DNA of 64,000 nucleotides from contig CM032232.1 of NCBI GenBank assembly GCA_019009955.1, positions 58,121,501 through 58,185,500 on the forward strand. The letters run 5' to 3'. This DNA comes from Riptortus pedestris. Its lineage: Eukaryota > Arthropoda > Insecta > Hemiptera > Alydidae. Shown here piece after piece: positions 44,768 to 55,756 of this stretch; position 1 is the first letter of the stretch; the number at the start of each line of letters is the position of its first letter. Below the pieces are notes generated by a model. The model saw nothing but the letters and a program-made list of their open reading frames with translations, was not told the DNA's origin and searched no databases. The position numbers and the translations under genes were made by a program.

Positions 44768-44980
44768 TGGCTCAGGTTAGCCATGTGAGGAAGGTATTGG
44801 TCTTAATCGCACTTGGAAAACTTAGAGACATGAGTTAAGAGTCTCACGTGGGCAGAAACTTATTTAGTGACGAACTCATTAAATAAATAAGATCCTTAAT
44901 CCCACACTGGTTAGAAAAGGATACCTGTAGATAACCTGTCCCTACTTGCCTCAGTGCATAAAGTGGGCAATAAATAATGG
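44768..44980 (+). repeat. tRNA-derived SINE, near full length
   Basis: 'ggctcaggttagccatgtga' head with intact A-box-like 'ttagccatgtgag', body 'cttatttagtgacgaactca', 'ccttaatcccacactggtta', 'aaagtgggcaataaataa' tail. SF1 last intron, about 100 bp before the last exon. Confidence 0.72.
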
Positions 44981-45076
44981 TCAATTAATATTTATTTAGT
45001 TTCAAATGAATTAAATATCATTTAATTAAAATAGTATAGTATGCATAGGCATAATTTTTATCTATTTTTTTTCTAG

Positions 45077-46075
45077 TATATGTCGTTGATGGCTGAACTC
45101 GGTGAAGGACCACCTCCTGATAAATCGAACAGTGCTAATGCACAAAATAACATGCAAAAGAAGATGACAACTGCAACTACAGGTGTATTTGATAAATCTA
45201 TGGCTCCAAGAGCTCTGACCGCTCCACCTCCTACTTCATTACCTCCTCCATGGACTAAGCCCCCTGACGGAGGTGTAGGTATGCCCCCTGGAGGTGGGCC
45301 CCCCGCCTTACCCCCCTGGCAGGTGCCCCCACCCCCATGGACAGCCATGCCTCCGCCCGGAGCTGCCCCGCCCCCATGGACCCAGGCCACACCCCCTCCT
45401 CCACCTCCACCTCCTGTCTTCTGGGGATGGCAGCCTCCTACTGTGCCTCCTCCCCCTGGCATGCCTCCTGGGGCTCCGGGCGTACCTCCTTCCAATTCAT
45501 CAATGCAGCAACCAGCGCCTCCCGGAGTACAGCCTACTACTACTTCATCAGGGATGCAGCCGCCCGCTCCTGGAATGCAAGGCATGCAGCCTGGTGTACC
45601 TGGAATGCAGCCCGCAATTCCCGGGATGCAGCCTGCTATTCCTGGAATGCAACCCGCAATACCCGGGATGCAGCCTCCTGTCCCTGGCATGCAGCCACCA
45701 GTGCCTGGAATGCAGCCAGCAGTCCCTGGAATGCAACCAGCAATTCCAGGTATGCAGCCTGCTATACCTGGAATGCAACCAGCGTCAGGCATGCCACCTT
45801 CCACATCTGGAATACCTATGACGACTCCGCCAGGAATTCCTCTTGGGAGTCAGCCGCCATCTGTGCCTGGGTTAACAGGCTCTCTTCCTTCGATGCCACC
45901 ATCATCGATAGTTCTGCCTCCAACGACTGGAGGTATGACATCTACTACATCTGGGCTGCCTTCATCAGGTTCGTCGAATGTCCCTCCTCCTGGGCTCCCT
46001 CCTTCGGTCCCACCTCCTCCTCCAGACATGTCTTCACTTCTCACACCCCCTCCTCCTCCTCCACCAGCTCCTTAA
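45077..46075 (+). CDS. SF1: SF1 last exon: proline-rich C-terminal region
   Basis: 999 nt including the stop, after acceptor TTTTCTAG. It opens with YMSLMAELGEGPPP, the conserved SF1 segment following the knuckles, then about 320 residues of Pro/Gly/Met-rich low-complexity sequence with PPPW motifs, typical of SF1 and bound by WW/SH3-type partners. Residues encoded at about 45550-45785 form a heptapeptide tandem array, PGMQP(A/P)(I/V), about ten units, the DNA being a 21-bp minisatellite. It ends PPPPPPPAP-stop at 46073-46075. GC content is far above the flanking introns. A 243-codon minus-strand open frame over the same array is a shadow of the biased composition. Confidence 0.95.
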   Translation, partial: YMSLMAELGEGPPPDKSNSANAQNNMQKKMTTATTGVFDKSMAPRALTAPPPTSLPPPWTKPPDGGVGMPPGGGPPALPPWQVPPPPWTAMPPPGAAPPPWTQATPPPPPPPPVFWGWQPPTVPPPPGMPPGAPGVPPSNSSMQQPAPPGVQPTTTSSGMQPPAPGMQGMQPGVPGMQPAIPGMQPAIPGMQPAIPGMQPPVPGMQPPVPGMQPAVPGMQPAIPGMQPAIPGMQPASGMPPSTSGIPMTTPPGIPLGSQPPSVPGLTGSLPSMPPSSIVLPPTTGGMTSTTSGLPSSGSSNVPPPGLPPSVPPPPPDMSSLLTPPPPPPPAP

Positions 46076-46744
46076 TAGGTTTTATTTTTGTATTAAGTTT
46101 AGCTTGTAATCCAGGGCATGAAGTTTTAAAAGTATCTTCAGTAGGTATATAATTAATATTATTATTTAGGATAAAGTTCAACTGACTAACTGCAGTATGT
46201 ATGACAAATATATGAGCTTCTGTTTATGAACAGTAAATAAAACTTATTAATCATCAGTTAATGTATTTAACATGCATATTTCCTTTTTATAGATACATTC
46301 ATGTTGGTATATATTTTCTCTAGTCTACTGAAGATAAATTTTTGTCTCATAATCTTTAAGGATCTTCAAATATTCTTGTCACTCTTATTATTAAGTTACG
46401 TTATGTCTTGTTGAATAAAACTATTGCCTTTCCTCAAGTGGAATTCTCTATGTTATAAATCGAGAGCACAAGATCACATGTAATCTTATTAATAGAGTGT
46501 TTTGATTTCATTGTGGAGAGTTAAAATTTGAGTACATGTTTTTGTGACTGATAATTTGTAAGCACCTTAAAACTTATTAGCTGTTTAGACCGTTATTTAC
46601 TGAAAAATCTATCTTTAAGTATGAAGATTGATGTATTTATATTTCACCAATTTGTTGGTATTTAATTAAGTGACTCTTAAACTGGTTTTATGATTACTTT
46701 AAATATTATAGACATTTTATTGTTTTTATGCAATAATAAATAAA
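46076..46744 (+). other. SF1 3' untranslated region
   Basis: AT-rich, no coding. Poly(A) signals AATAAA at 46236-46241 (short 3' end) and overlapping ones at 46735-46744 (long 3' end). Confidence 0.65.
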
Positions 46745-47493
46745 ACTGTAACAATTTGTTTTAATATAATATTTTACTGGATAATGGGTAAAAAATGGTA
46801 TGAAAGCTAATGAGAATTGTGAGAAACCTATTTTTAACTAAGGCACGTTGTTTAGAAAAAGTGTCCATCATTCATACTTGTCTTAATAAAATTTTAATGA
46901 TTTCTGGTCTATTATATTATTCCCTATTTTAATGTAATTTTTATAAGAATTATATTAAGGTATTTCATTTATAGTTTGATAGAAAATTAATTTTAAAAAA
47001 TAGAAATGATTTCAACATTTTTCTTTTCGATGTTTTATATGCTTTTGTATTTAAAGTTTTACAAAACAAATTTTTGAGCATTTTTTCTTTCTTATTTATG
47101 GTCTTTTTCTTTTATCTTCTTTCTTCTTATAAAGCAATCTCAAAAAAGGTTCTCTTCATTTTCTTCAGTTAACCACCTTGGTCATATTCGTTTTCGGACT
47201 TTTTTAGCAAATGTCCCTTAAAAGAAATCATCAATTCAGGTTGAACTCATAATTTAATCTTTGAATACTTTTTTATAACCAATCTTGTTGCAAATTCATT
47301 AAATTTCTATAAATATTATTCTATTCACTTTTTCTCTTTCTCAGATATTACCCAAGATATTTCAATTTTATAGCTTTTAGCCATCACATTAAACCAATAT
47401 ATCACAAACCTTCATATTTTTCACTTAAATTCCGAATAAATAAAGATAAAGAGATAAATGCAAATGTGTTTTTTGAAGACAAAAAATCCTTTA
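46745..47493 (+). repeat. Intergenic DNA with a diverged T-family copy (47215-47480)
   Basis: 'gcaaatgtcccttaaaagaa', 'atcatcaattcaggttgaac', 'aaccaatcttgttgcaaatt', 'tattctattcactttttctc' are decayed T-family blocks. The rest shows nothing. Confidence 0.5.
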
Positions 47494-47497
47494 TTAA

Positions 47498-48426
47498 CCC
47501 TTCACAGACAAGGAATATGAAAATTACATTGCAGGCAAGCTGGGTCACGGGTGACCCAGTCATATTTATAGCACATTTTTTTCATTTTAACAAAAATATT
47601 CCAGTTGTTTTTTTTTATATAAAAAAAGAAAGTATAGTTTGAAAAATTTATTTTATTTAGCAATATACATAATATGATAAAAATACAAAAACTTACATTA
47701 GTAGGAACTAAACTTAAATTAGTAGGAATGTAGAGTTCCTGACCTTTGGTATCGGTATAGGATAAAAGATAAAAATTAAACGAGTAAACTCCTAGAAGGG
47801 AAAAAATAAGAAATTTCCAGCTATAAAAGACGAAAAAATTTAATAAAATCTTAGTGATTAAATAATTTTCAGTAAGTTATCAGTCTTCCATTTCATCCGG
47901 CAGTCCAGCAATAATTTTTCCTACTCTGAACAGTCAAAAACTTTCCAGATCAAAATAAATAGTTTAAACTCTTACAGAAAATATATATATAAAAAATACT
48001 CTACGGAAAAAAGAATAAGAAAATATGAGGGATAAAAAATCAAAAAACGGCAATAAACTCTTAGTAATGAAAGTTCACTAATACTTCAAACTCAGAACAA
48101 TCTAACGATCATCTATTTCTTCATCTGCTTCAGGTGAGACTCTGGTAATGCATCGAGAACAAATACTTAGCCTATGCTCAGCACATAGGCTGCGATTACA
48201 ATGAGCGCAGTTTGATGTACCCTTACGATCTCTTGATTTTTCACAAAAAGCACACCGACGTCTTGAAGTGCTGGGTCCAGGCTGATTCTCAATTTCTTTT
48301 TCATCAACTCTCAGAAGGAGGGGAGGGGTACCGTGCACTCCCCCTCCCCTCCTTCCCTTACTTTACTCAGAATATTATTTTTACCAACCTCTGGGTCACC
48401 GGCGACCCAGCCTTGCCTGTGAAGGG
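47498..48426 (-). mobile_element. piggyBac-type element, internally deleted, TTAA target duplication
   Basis: TTAA at 47494-47497 and 48427-48430 flank inverted ends CCCTTCACAGACAAGG / CCTTGCCTGTGAAGGG. Inside each end sits a palindrome, CTGGGTCACGGGTGACCCAG on the left and CTGGGTCACCGGCGACCCAG on the right. TTAA duplication and CCCT ends are diagnostic of piggyBac. 929 bp long; only the transposase C-terminus remains (next entry). Confidence 0.88.
48102..48338 (-). pseudogene. C-terminal cysteine-rich domain of a piggyBac transposase
   Basis: Open frame ending in the element's 3' part. PGPSTSRRRCAFCEKSRD, then CAHCNRSLCAEHRLSICSRC: a C-X2-C...C-X2-C-X4-C-X2-H...C-X2-C arrangement like the zinc-binding tail by which piggyBac transposases recognise their ends. 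The catalytic DDD domain is absent, so this is a remnant. The assigned start is not meaningful. Confidence 0.75.
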
Positions 48427-48430
48427 TTAA

Positions 48431-49370
48431 ACAAAAAGATCATTTTATAACAATACTAAGTGGCATGCCAACAATGAGTTTAAAAACAAAAACTTGCAAA
48501 TCCAATACTGCTTTGTAAAAGGAAGAGGATGGAACCGTTGTGTGCCCCTGTTTAAGTCATTCACCATTAAGATACACCTCGAAACTGAATGTCAAGCAGC
48601 TTATAAGCCCTTGGGAGACCTTTTATGTACTGAGTAGGACATTTATATTTCACAAAAGTTTAAACGGAATGTTGAGAGCATTTTTAAAACCATGATGTGC
48701 AAGTAGTACAGGTAGCGTTGGCTTATTAGCGCAGACAGGCGTCGAGGGAAGAGTGGCTGGGCTTTGCCAGCTTTGTAGATAAGAGTGTTAAGATGATGCA
48801 TGTAACACCTCTTGGAGCATGAAAATTTGGTCCTTGAAGAAGGTCCATGATATAAAATCACTTACATCAAAAATACAAAAATGAAAATTTAGGTATCAAT
48901 ATTCCCACTCACCTAAAAATGGTAGATCTTAAAATAAAACAATATTACTCTAGCTACTTTTGGATGTTGTTAGTGGGAGGGGGAAACTAATTTATTGGCA
49001 TGGCGTTTATAAATGTTGCTGTCTTTCAGTGTACCATCTCTGGTTATTCCATCTTCTCCTGGACTTCATACATGTTAATTTCCACTGAAGTTCAAACCCT
49101 TTGGATTTAATATCATAGTTAGTATCATATGAAATCACACAAACATGCCTTGTGCATGGGTATATTCCTTTGTGTGATAAACTTGATTAAGAAGGGTCCA
49201 GCTATGTCTGTCCCACACTCAAAAAAGGGCCTAGAAGTTTGAACCCGGCATGCAAATTACCTATTCATTCCATCTGAAGGTGAGCACTCATCATGAAACA
49301 AGTTAGAATTTGTTAAATGTGTCATGATGACTTTTTAAAAGTAAAAGACCTAGTACTTACTTCGTGTAAG
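48431..49370. other. Intergenic, nothing recognised
   Basis: No exon, RNA gene or element end is identified. Short open frames on both strands show no domain. Confidence 0.35.
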
Positions 49371-50700
49371 AGCTTAGAGTGCCTGAAAGCCTAAGTGGAA
49401 ATGAGAGGTGTGGTTGCTTTATCACTGAGCCATCCTTGGCGAGAGACGGTGACAAAGAGTGGCGTCAGGTCACACCCTCTGGTGCGGGGATGCTCGCTCT
49501 GGCTCTTGTAGAGGTGGTGATTCTGGTGGCGGCCGATTGCAAGCGAAGAGATCGCCGTTCCACTGTTCAATGGTTTGTAGTTAAGCTGGAGGAGTTCGCA
49601 AAGGCAAGGTCACTCCTCGACCGCTGTCATCTTTTCTTTTTTCTCCTCGGATAGCTCTTCCGAGTCGGCTTAGCCAATGGTATAATTTGCACGGACGGTG
49701 CCTTTTTTTTTAGGAACAGCGCTATTGTAGTCGTCGGCAGAGGCACTTTTGTAGGTGTTGGAGAAGGGGGGGGGGCAGTTTAGGTAGGCCTGTTTAGGTA
49801 GCGGATCTACTGCAGTCGCCAGTGGCGCTAACGGATCCTGGGAGGCAGCGACCTGTTTAGGTAGTGGAGCAGCAAGTTTACACTGGCGCTGTCGGAACCT
49901 GGAGGAAGTGACATGTTCCGGCAGCGGAGCTACAGTAGACGGCAGTGACCTGATTAGGTAGCAAAACTATTGCAGTCGCCTGTGGTGCTATCGTAGCCTG
50001 GAGGGCAGCGACCTGTTTAGGTAGTGGAGCAGCAAGTTTACACTGGCGCTGTCGGAACCTGGAGGAAGTGACATGTTCCGGCAGCGGAGCTACAGTAGAC
50101 GGCAGTGACCTGTTTAGGTAGCAAAACTATTGCAGTCGCCTGTGGTGCTATCGGAGCCTGGAGGGCAGTGACCTGTTCAGTTGTCTCTGGTGGGTGGTGG
50201 CTTTCTTGTAGATCGATGCCTCTGCGCTGTCCAGGATAGTTTGGTGAATGTTCCTACTGCTGTGCTATTTAGTATTGTCGTTGATCGGCAGGAATCTTCC
50301 GCTGGGTCTCAATAAGGCGTCTGGTTGCCTATGTTGCGCTCTTTCTCGTGGGTAGTTCAAACTGCTCTGCTCTCCAGGAACTCCTCGAACGTCCTGAGGA
50401 GGCTCAGCTTCCACTCCAGGGTCATTCCTATGGAGGGGAGGAGTCAAGATCTCGTAGGTGGCTCCGTACCAGCCTGCCCTGGGATTAAGACCTTGGAAGA
50501 TCTTAAATTGCCGCCGAATGAAGTCAACGATGTGCGGAATAACATTGATTCCTTGCCAGTGCTCATTTATGTCTATCGTCGAAGTTGGGTCAGGTGACAG
50601 GATTCGAGTTGCCGCTAGTGTCCGAACGGAGGTCCGTTTAAGTAGCAAGCTTAGTCTTGGACTTGAGAAGTGAGGCCATTACTTCTTCTTTGGGGGACAC
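49371..50700 (-). other. GC-richer unassigned block, probably part of a decayed retroelement
   Basis: GC content is clearly above its surroundings. A 127-codon open frame lies on the minus strand (50265-50648, starting at a TTG, no ATG), with WYGATYEILTPPLHRNDPG as its most protein-like part. I do not recognise it. It lies downstream, on the same strand, of a BEL/Pao-like reverse transcriptase relic, so it may belong to the same element. A tandem repeat at 49848-50167 is listed separately. Confidence 0.35.
49848..50167. repeat. 160-bp tandem repeat, two full units
   Basis: 'gcgacctgtttaggtagtgg' occurs at 49848 and again at 50008, and the following about 150 bp match with few changes ('acatgttccggcagcggagc', 'tattgcagtcgcctgtggtg'). 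Part of a unit precedes at about 49780-49847 and a partial unit follows to about 50180. Within a unit, 'gtggcgct' and 'acctgttt' recur at roughly half-period, so the unit itself arose by duplication. Confidence 0.85.
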
Positions 50701-50972
50701 AACTCGAAGGAAGAGTGATGCAGTAAAACCTACTGTGACACAGGTAACAATACACTAGGAACTGTGTCTTGATTAAGTAAGGTGTAAGAACATATTAAGA
50801 AATCCGAAGATCTTTTAAGTTGATGGAGTTCGCTCAATAACTTTTGCGTCGATTAGAGCTCCATATTATCTGCATTATAGTCTGCCTTAAAAATAACTAA
50901 AGTGGCAGATTATTCCATGGGATCGAAGAGACATTCTATTATAGATAAGCTGGAAATTAAGTTACATCCTAA

Positions 50973-51486
50973 CTAACAGAATGAAGCTGATAAAAAAAGT
51001 TGCCTTCCACAAGGTAGGGTCCCGAATATTTTTGTGAAACAAGTATGCTTTGGCCATACAGCAAGAAGTGAGAAAACAGTTTTCCACAATATCAAGTGTT
51101 TTGATAAGTTACTAGCCCATTTATGTACTTTAAAATGTCCTGTCCCTAAGAGTTGAAAAATTACCTTTCTCTGTAGAACTGCATCTTCGAGGGTGCCAGC
51201 TTCAGGGACGATGTAATCACCTAAATTGTCATTGGCCGACCCCATAGAGGCCATAGGAAATGGCTTTTCTTCGTCTTGAATCAACTAGTTGTCGTTCGCA
51301 AAGCTTGAAACTGAGCATGACATGACAAGTCGCAGTGTTGAGTTCCAAGACCTCAACATCTTGTTGAGCCTCAATGTTTTCAAGTCTTTTCAATATTTGA
51401 TAGTACATTTCTACCAGGCCGCCTATGCGATGTATCGAAAATGATGAATAATTACTGTAAAACCTTAGGCAGTTTAGGTCCCTCAC
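50973..51486 (-). pseudogene. BEL/Pao-type reverse transcriptase relic
   Basis: Two overlapping minus-strand frames (51486-51229 and 51284-50973). The second encodes DYIVPEAGTLEDAVLQRKVI and then TGHFKVHKWASN, matching the order in BEL/Pao polyproteins of the YVDD catalytic box (here decayed), the 'T-EEA--L' helix and the '-F-L-KW-SN' motif. Frameshifts separate the parts. No long terminal repeats were found around it. Confidence 0.5.
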
Positions 51487-53279
51487 GTATCATTTCTATA
51501 CGCGAGCCCTATGAGATACCTGCGGAGGAATTGAAAACAGCGGAGTGCAATGTATTCTGATTACCCAAGATTATGGCTTCTGGAACTCCTATGATGACGC
51601 TGGTTATAACAGGTGTACTGGATGGGAGTATCACCTTCAGTGCAACAAACAACAACAAATGCAGTGAATCATCTCATCCATCACTACGGATGAGATGATT
51701 CACATCATTTGTTTGTTTAGGGTTCACGCTCGAGTGGAGCAATGGTGTTGTACTTGCCTTGACAGCTTTGACAACGTTCTGGGGAAAGTCTATCCTTGAT
51801 CAAGAGTAACAAATAATGTTGCCATCTAAGGCATCCTTTGTTCTATCAGGTGATTTGCTGCGAAAAACAGGACACCGATCCAATGGACGCAAGAACAAGT
51901 AAGTTTATTAGATGATGATGATGATATTTGGTTTGTTGTGGAAAGGATGTTTCTCTATTATTATGACTTAAGTTGAAAAATACTTTAAGAAACTAATCAT
52001 CTCTAGTAGATTCGAGGCACCAACTCGCCCGCTGATTGGTCTGCACCGGGTCGTCGCCTAGAAGGTTCAAGATTTCCGACCTGCCTCAATCTATGCCAAT
52101 CTTTTGCAAGGATGTCTTTGTACTTCTTTAAAAAGTGATTAAATATATGTAATTTTCAAGTCGCCACAAAATCTCAAGCCACAAAATCTCGCCACAAGTA
52201 GACCAATGGGTACATATTTCTCAAGAAAATATTCCTTAAATTATAGGCACCCAAAAAAAAAAGCTCTGAATTACGATACTCCTCAGTGAAGTATGTGCTT
52301 TTCAAGCCCTGGTAAACTAGAGTAATTCGTCTATAAACTTCATGAGTAATATCACATTGTCTAAAGTTTTGGCGTTTCCTAGCTGACTAAACTGTTTCAC
52401 TTTTTTAATTTTGTTTCTTATTTTTTCTTATCTGCACAAAATAAAGAGAGTATTGTAATCGCGAAGATATTCGGTTTTCAAATTTTAATAGAATTATCAG
52501 TTTTGACCTTACCCTTCTTTTGACTGGATTCTGTATGGCATCTGTACAATGTATGCGTTTCACATAGGTAACTCAAAAAACGACTAGTTTTGCAATGTTG
52601 AAATTCCATAGTTAGGATTCTCCGTCTAGTGTCCAACTTTGGATCAAAATGACTAAGGTGGTGGGGGGTGGGTGGAGTTTAGAGGGAGCGAAAATAAAAA
52701 TTTCTTCGTACCTACAGAGGTTCAAATCTTTAAATAGAAACATTTTTGTGTAACGATAAACGAACTATGATTTATGTTTTCTGACATTTTTTGATCCGAC
52801 ACATTGGAACGGATATTTCCTATATTAATTTCAAATGAAGTACATTTTCACATCACATTCGGAACATCTCGTGTTAGAAAAATCAAGCATTATTCTCTAG
52901 ATGATACTCATAAATTCTCGGAAAGAGGCCTTTAGAGGGAGGGGGGGGGCACCGTGAATTTTCCTTGAAAATCAATTTCAAGTCTGATTTACAATACATT
53001 ATTTGTATTTATATAATTTCATAGACGTCATCTCTGGACAAACTTTTCTTCTGTCTTGAAGCCTGCTTTCTGCTCTAGTGGTCTTCTCGTCCATATGAAT
53101 ACTAATTTTCCGAAACTCTTCGGTCGCCTTCTTCCTATGAATTCTTCAGGAATCATTTCTAGAATTCCTTTGGACGTGATGACAGGTCGAGCAGAAAGCT
53201 GGCCCAAGTAAAAATATTTGATTTAATGTTGTACTTAATTGGAACATTCATCCTTGATTCCTTTACGATTTAAATTTTT
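51487..53279. other. Intergenic; hairpin and unassigned repeats
   Basis: 51664-51703 is a perfect 16-bp stem (GTGAATCATCTCATCC and its complement) with an 8-base loop. 52640-52830 resembles 42690-42815 ('ttgactaag' then 'gggtttaga' or similar, G-rich), suggesting another old dispersed repeat. Nothing coding is recognised. Confidence 0.4.
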
Positions 53280-53838
53280 AGCTGATTTTCCTTAAGGTAC
53301 TCATGATTTACGAACAATTTTCTCAAATGCCCATTGATTCTACCTCATCATTAAACTTTTACAGAGTGAGGTGGCATGCAAAAACGTGTAATGAAATCAT
53401 CATTTAAGATTTTACGTTCTTAACTCGAAAATGTTTATTTGTTTTATGTTATCACTCGAATTCAACTGTTTCATTCAACGCCAAAGATCATATTAGTTAA
53501 TGGCTGAAATCGGACAAGGAATAGGAGGGGGGATTTGAAAATCCAAAACGTATCTGTTTTTATGAGTCGGATCGAAAAATGTTATAGAGCCATTGTTCTT
53601 AAACTAGTGATGCTCTATAATTGTCGTTTTGTACATTTTTTCTTGACTCAAATATTAAGCGAGTTATTAGTACTTTCTTCTTTTAACCCTTTAGCAATTC
53701 CCGATTGCTACTCATCAAAACTTGACTTAAAAATAGAGAATGTATAGAGAGATAGTGGTGGATGACATTACTATTGTGTCATACCGGCACGTGGGAAATC
53801 TGCCTAGTTTACGCAGCTCCTGCGCGGTGGTCTTTTAT
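53280..53838 (+). repeat. T-family repeat, older subfamily
   Basis: 5' remnant 'gctgattttccttaaggtac', interior 'gatcatattagttaatggct', 'agccattgttcttaaactag', end 'gggaaatctgcctagtttac', 'gcagctcctgcgcggtggtc', TTTTA. No (TA)n. Confidence 0.7.
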
Positions 53839-54231
53839 TTAATGGCTGGAGTGCCACGTGGGAAGCACCGAGAGTCATTTAGGTTGGGCAGTGCAAGAAT
53901 TATATAGCCCGGCATACATGATAGTGATTTTTCGCATTTCCGCTGGTGAGGCAACGGGGACCGCGGGGGCTTACGACAAAAATTACAAGCGGTAAGCCGC
54001 AAATCAGCTTTTGTAACCTGTACATAAACAGTTTTGGAGTAAAATTTATCACTGTGGAAGGGAGCGGTGGGCGGGGAGTCGTGGACGGCCAGACAGTGGG
54101 CAGACTGGCTGGGGAGAAAATGAATGGTAGGTCTGTGACCTTACAACCGGCTGGCTCTCTCCCTCTAGACACACACACACGCACTGCCGACAACCTCTTA
54201 AGAAGGGCTTTTATAAAGAGACCTTTCTCCG
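53839..54231. other. GC-richer stretch, unassigned
   Basis: Open frames on both strands (53900-54275) without recognisable domain. Could be part of an old element. Confidence 0.3.
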
Positions 54232-54480
54232 CTCCGAAATATCTCCCTTATTATGACTCGGATCGAAAATTGTAATGCAACAGTCTTGATGCAAAGTTAA
54301 TATTCTATAAATGTCCTTCTATACATTTTTTCTCTATAAGAAATACTAACCGAGATATTTGTATCTTTTTAGTATTCATTCTTTAGTACGCCCCAAAGCC
54401 TGATCATCTCAAATTAAAAATAAACTGTTATATGATAAAATACTTTATTGGAAGCTTAAAAATTCGTACATAGAAGTAAA
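54232..54480 (+). repeat. T-family repeat, partial
   Basis: 'aaatatctcccttattatga', 'ctcggatcgaaaattgtaat', 'aaccgagatatttgtatc', 'tactttattggaagcttaaa'. Confidence 0.65.
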
Positions 54481-54931
54481 AAAGGATACTAATATTTTAC
54501 TCTTTTATTGTCTATAGAATATTCTGCCAGGTTGGAACAAGATTTGTAAGAAAGAAATGTTGCTATTCGTAATGTTCCTGATTTTTCTCATCAGGAATAA
54601 ACTTTCCCCTTGACATTTTCGAAAACGTTTGTAACATTTTCCTATAAAAACTCATTTAATCTTCGATATTTTCAAAAATCAAATTATACTGGGTCGACGG
54701 CAGGCTTTCAAAAGATTTCCCTTAAGAAATTTCAATTTTTTTTCTATTCCCATTATATTTTAAGTGCTACTGCAACTTAGTTAATACTTATTATTGTTAC
54801 AAATATATTTAATTTATTACCTGCCGTTTTACCTGTCTTGACCCGTCTAGAGATTATTTCCTGTGAGGATATAAAGACTGGATTAATTAACCTATGCCCG
54901 AAATCGTCCAGTCGTATTAACCTTAACACAT

Positions 54932-55204
54932 AAAAGTCCGTCACGCAGGGGCTGCGTAAACTAAGCAGATTTCCCACGTAAAGTTTTACAATAGAGAAAT
55001 CTGCCTAATAACAACTGTAGTAGTAAGAATACAAATAACAGACATATATATATATATATATAGATATATATATATAAAATTTTGAACGGACCTCATTTTC
55101 GTCATCTCCTGGGTAGGATCGATGGACATTTGATGAAATTTTTCGAAACTCGCATCATGAGTACGACCTCAATAGCTGATTTCCCTCAAGGGAAATCTGC
55201 TAAA
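54932..55204 (-). repeat. T-family repeat, short but with both ends
   Basis: Only 273 bp: hairpin end 'aaaagtccgtcacgcagggg', subfamily B start, a large internal deletion, (TA)n at about 55045-55074, then 'ttttgaacggacctcatttt' to the 5' palindrome (GATTTCCCTCAAGGGAAATC) and CTGC. It shows that both termini and the microsatellite persist with most of the interior lost. Confidence 0.85.
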
Positions 55205-55310
55205 ATCCTTAGACCCCTCACCATGGCTAGAAAAGGGTGGTGGTAACCTTTAGATAACCCATCCCAATTAGCCATAGTAGCAAAAGGTGGACGTTAATAA
55301 ATAAATTAAA
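55205..55310 (+). repeat. tRNA-derived SINE, 3' half
   Basis: 'aaaatccttagacccctcac', 'catggctagaaaagggtggt', 'caattagccatagtagcaaa', tail 'taataaataaatt'. It abuts the 5' end of the preceding T-family copy. Confidence 0.7.
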
Positions 55311-55479
55311 AAAATCACATATGTCCAGTAACACTGTTGAAGGTTAGCACTTTCTAAACAAGCCTTCCTAAACAAAAGTATTTCAACTAATAAGCATGAT
55401 ACTAAAAAAATGTTTGCTGTCTTTCGTTTGGAGTGTTAAGTTGGACTCTCCACAAATAAGAATATAATAAATTGGAAGC

Positions 55480-55625
55480 AAAGGTAATGTGGATCTGGCG
55501 CCGAATCCAACGTGGAAGTCCTAAATGAGGTACCTAAGTGAAAGCCAAAGTCTTATAAAGACCATGGAAAAAAGGAAGGTGAAACTTCTTGGGCATAGAG
55601 GAAGAAGAAGCTCTAAAAAACCCTA
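55480..55625 (+). pseudogene. C-terminal scrap of a non-LTR retrotransposon
   Basis: MWIWRRIQR in one frame and LIKTMEKRKVKLLGH in another, in the order found after the reverse transcriptase of many insect non-LTR elements (a 'WRR' box followed by 'KRK--LGH'). Too short for a clade assignment. Confidence 0.4.
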
Positions 55626-55756
55626 TTTTGAAGACATCAAACATCTTATGGATTTCTGTGGGTAATAGTAATATGAGAAAGCAGCTTCTGAAAGAACACA
55701 ATGGTTGCAACAACAAGCCTTTGCCTTTAGATCAAGATGATATATATCATAATGGC

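Larger units (their letters stand above)
18405..46744 (+). other. SF1: SF1 (branch-point binding protein) gene span
   Basis: SF1/BBP recognises the intron branch point during early (E complex) spliceosome assembly, together with U2AF (established knowledge). Eight coding exons: 18405-18453 (tentative), 21089-21223, 25935-26010, 29311-29463, 31025-31131, 39859-40025, 42322-42480 and 45077-46075, with 43944-44087 between the last two, making nine pieces in all counting the tentative one. The eight supported exons have GT-AG borders and agreeing phases. The predicted protein is about 662 residues: U2AF-binding motif with Trp31, SPSP at 88-91, KH-QUA2 at about 138-262, zinc knuckles at 270-283 and 295-308, proline-rich tail from 331. 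The introns are rich in T-family, SINE and other elements; the gene uses 28 kb for 2 kb of coding sequence. Poly(A) signals AATAAA lie at 46236-46241 and 46735-46744. Confidence 0.9.

Noticed and set aside
45073..45804. 243-codon minus-strand open frame rich in GCIPGIA repeats
   Set aside because: It is antisense to the SF1 proline-rich exon; the repeats mirror the 21-bp minisatellite and no other support exists.
45294..46152. Two further plus-strand open frames over the SF1 last exon
   Set aside because: Alternative frames of the same biased, stop-poor DNA; the frame kept is the one continuous with the knuckle exons.
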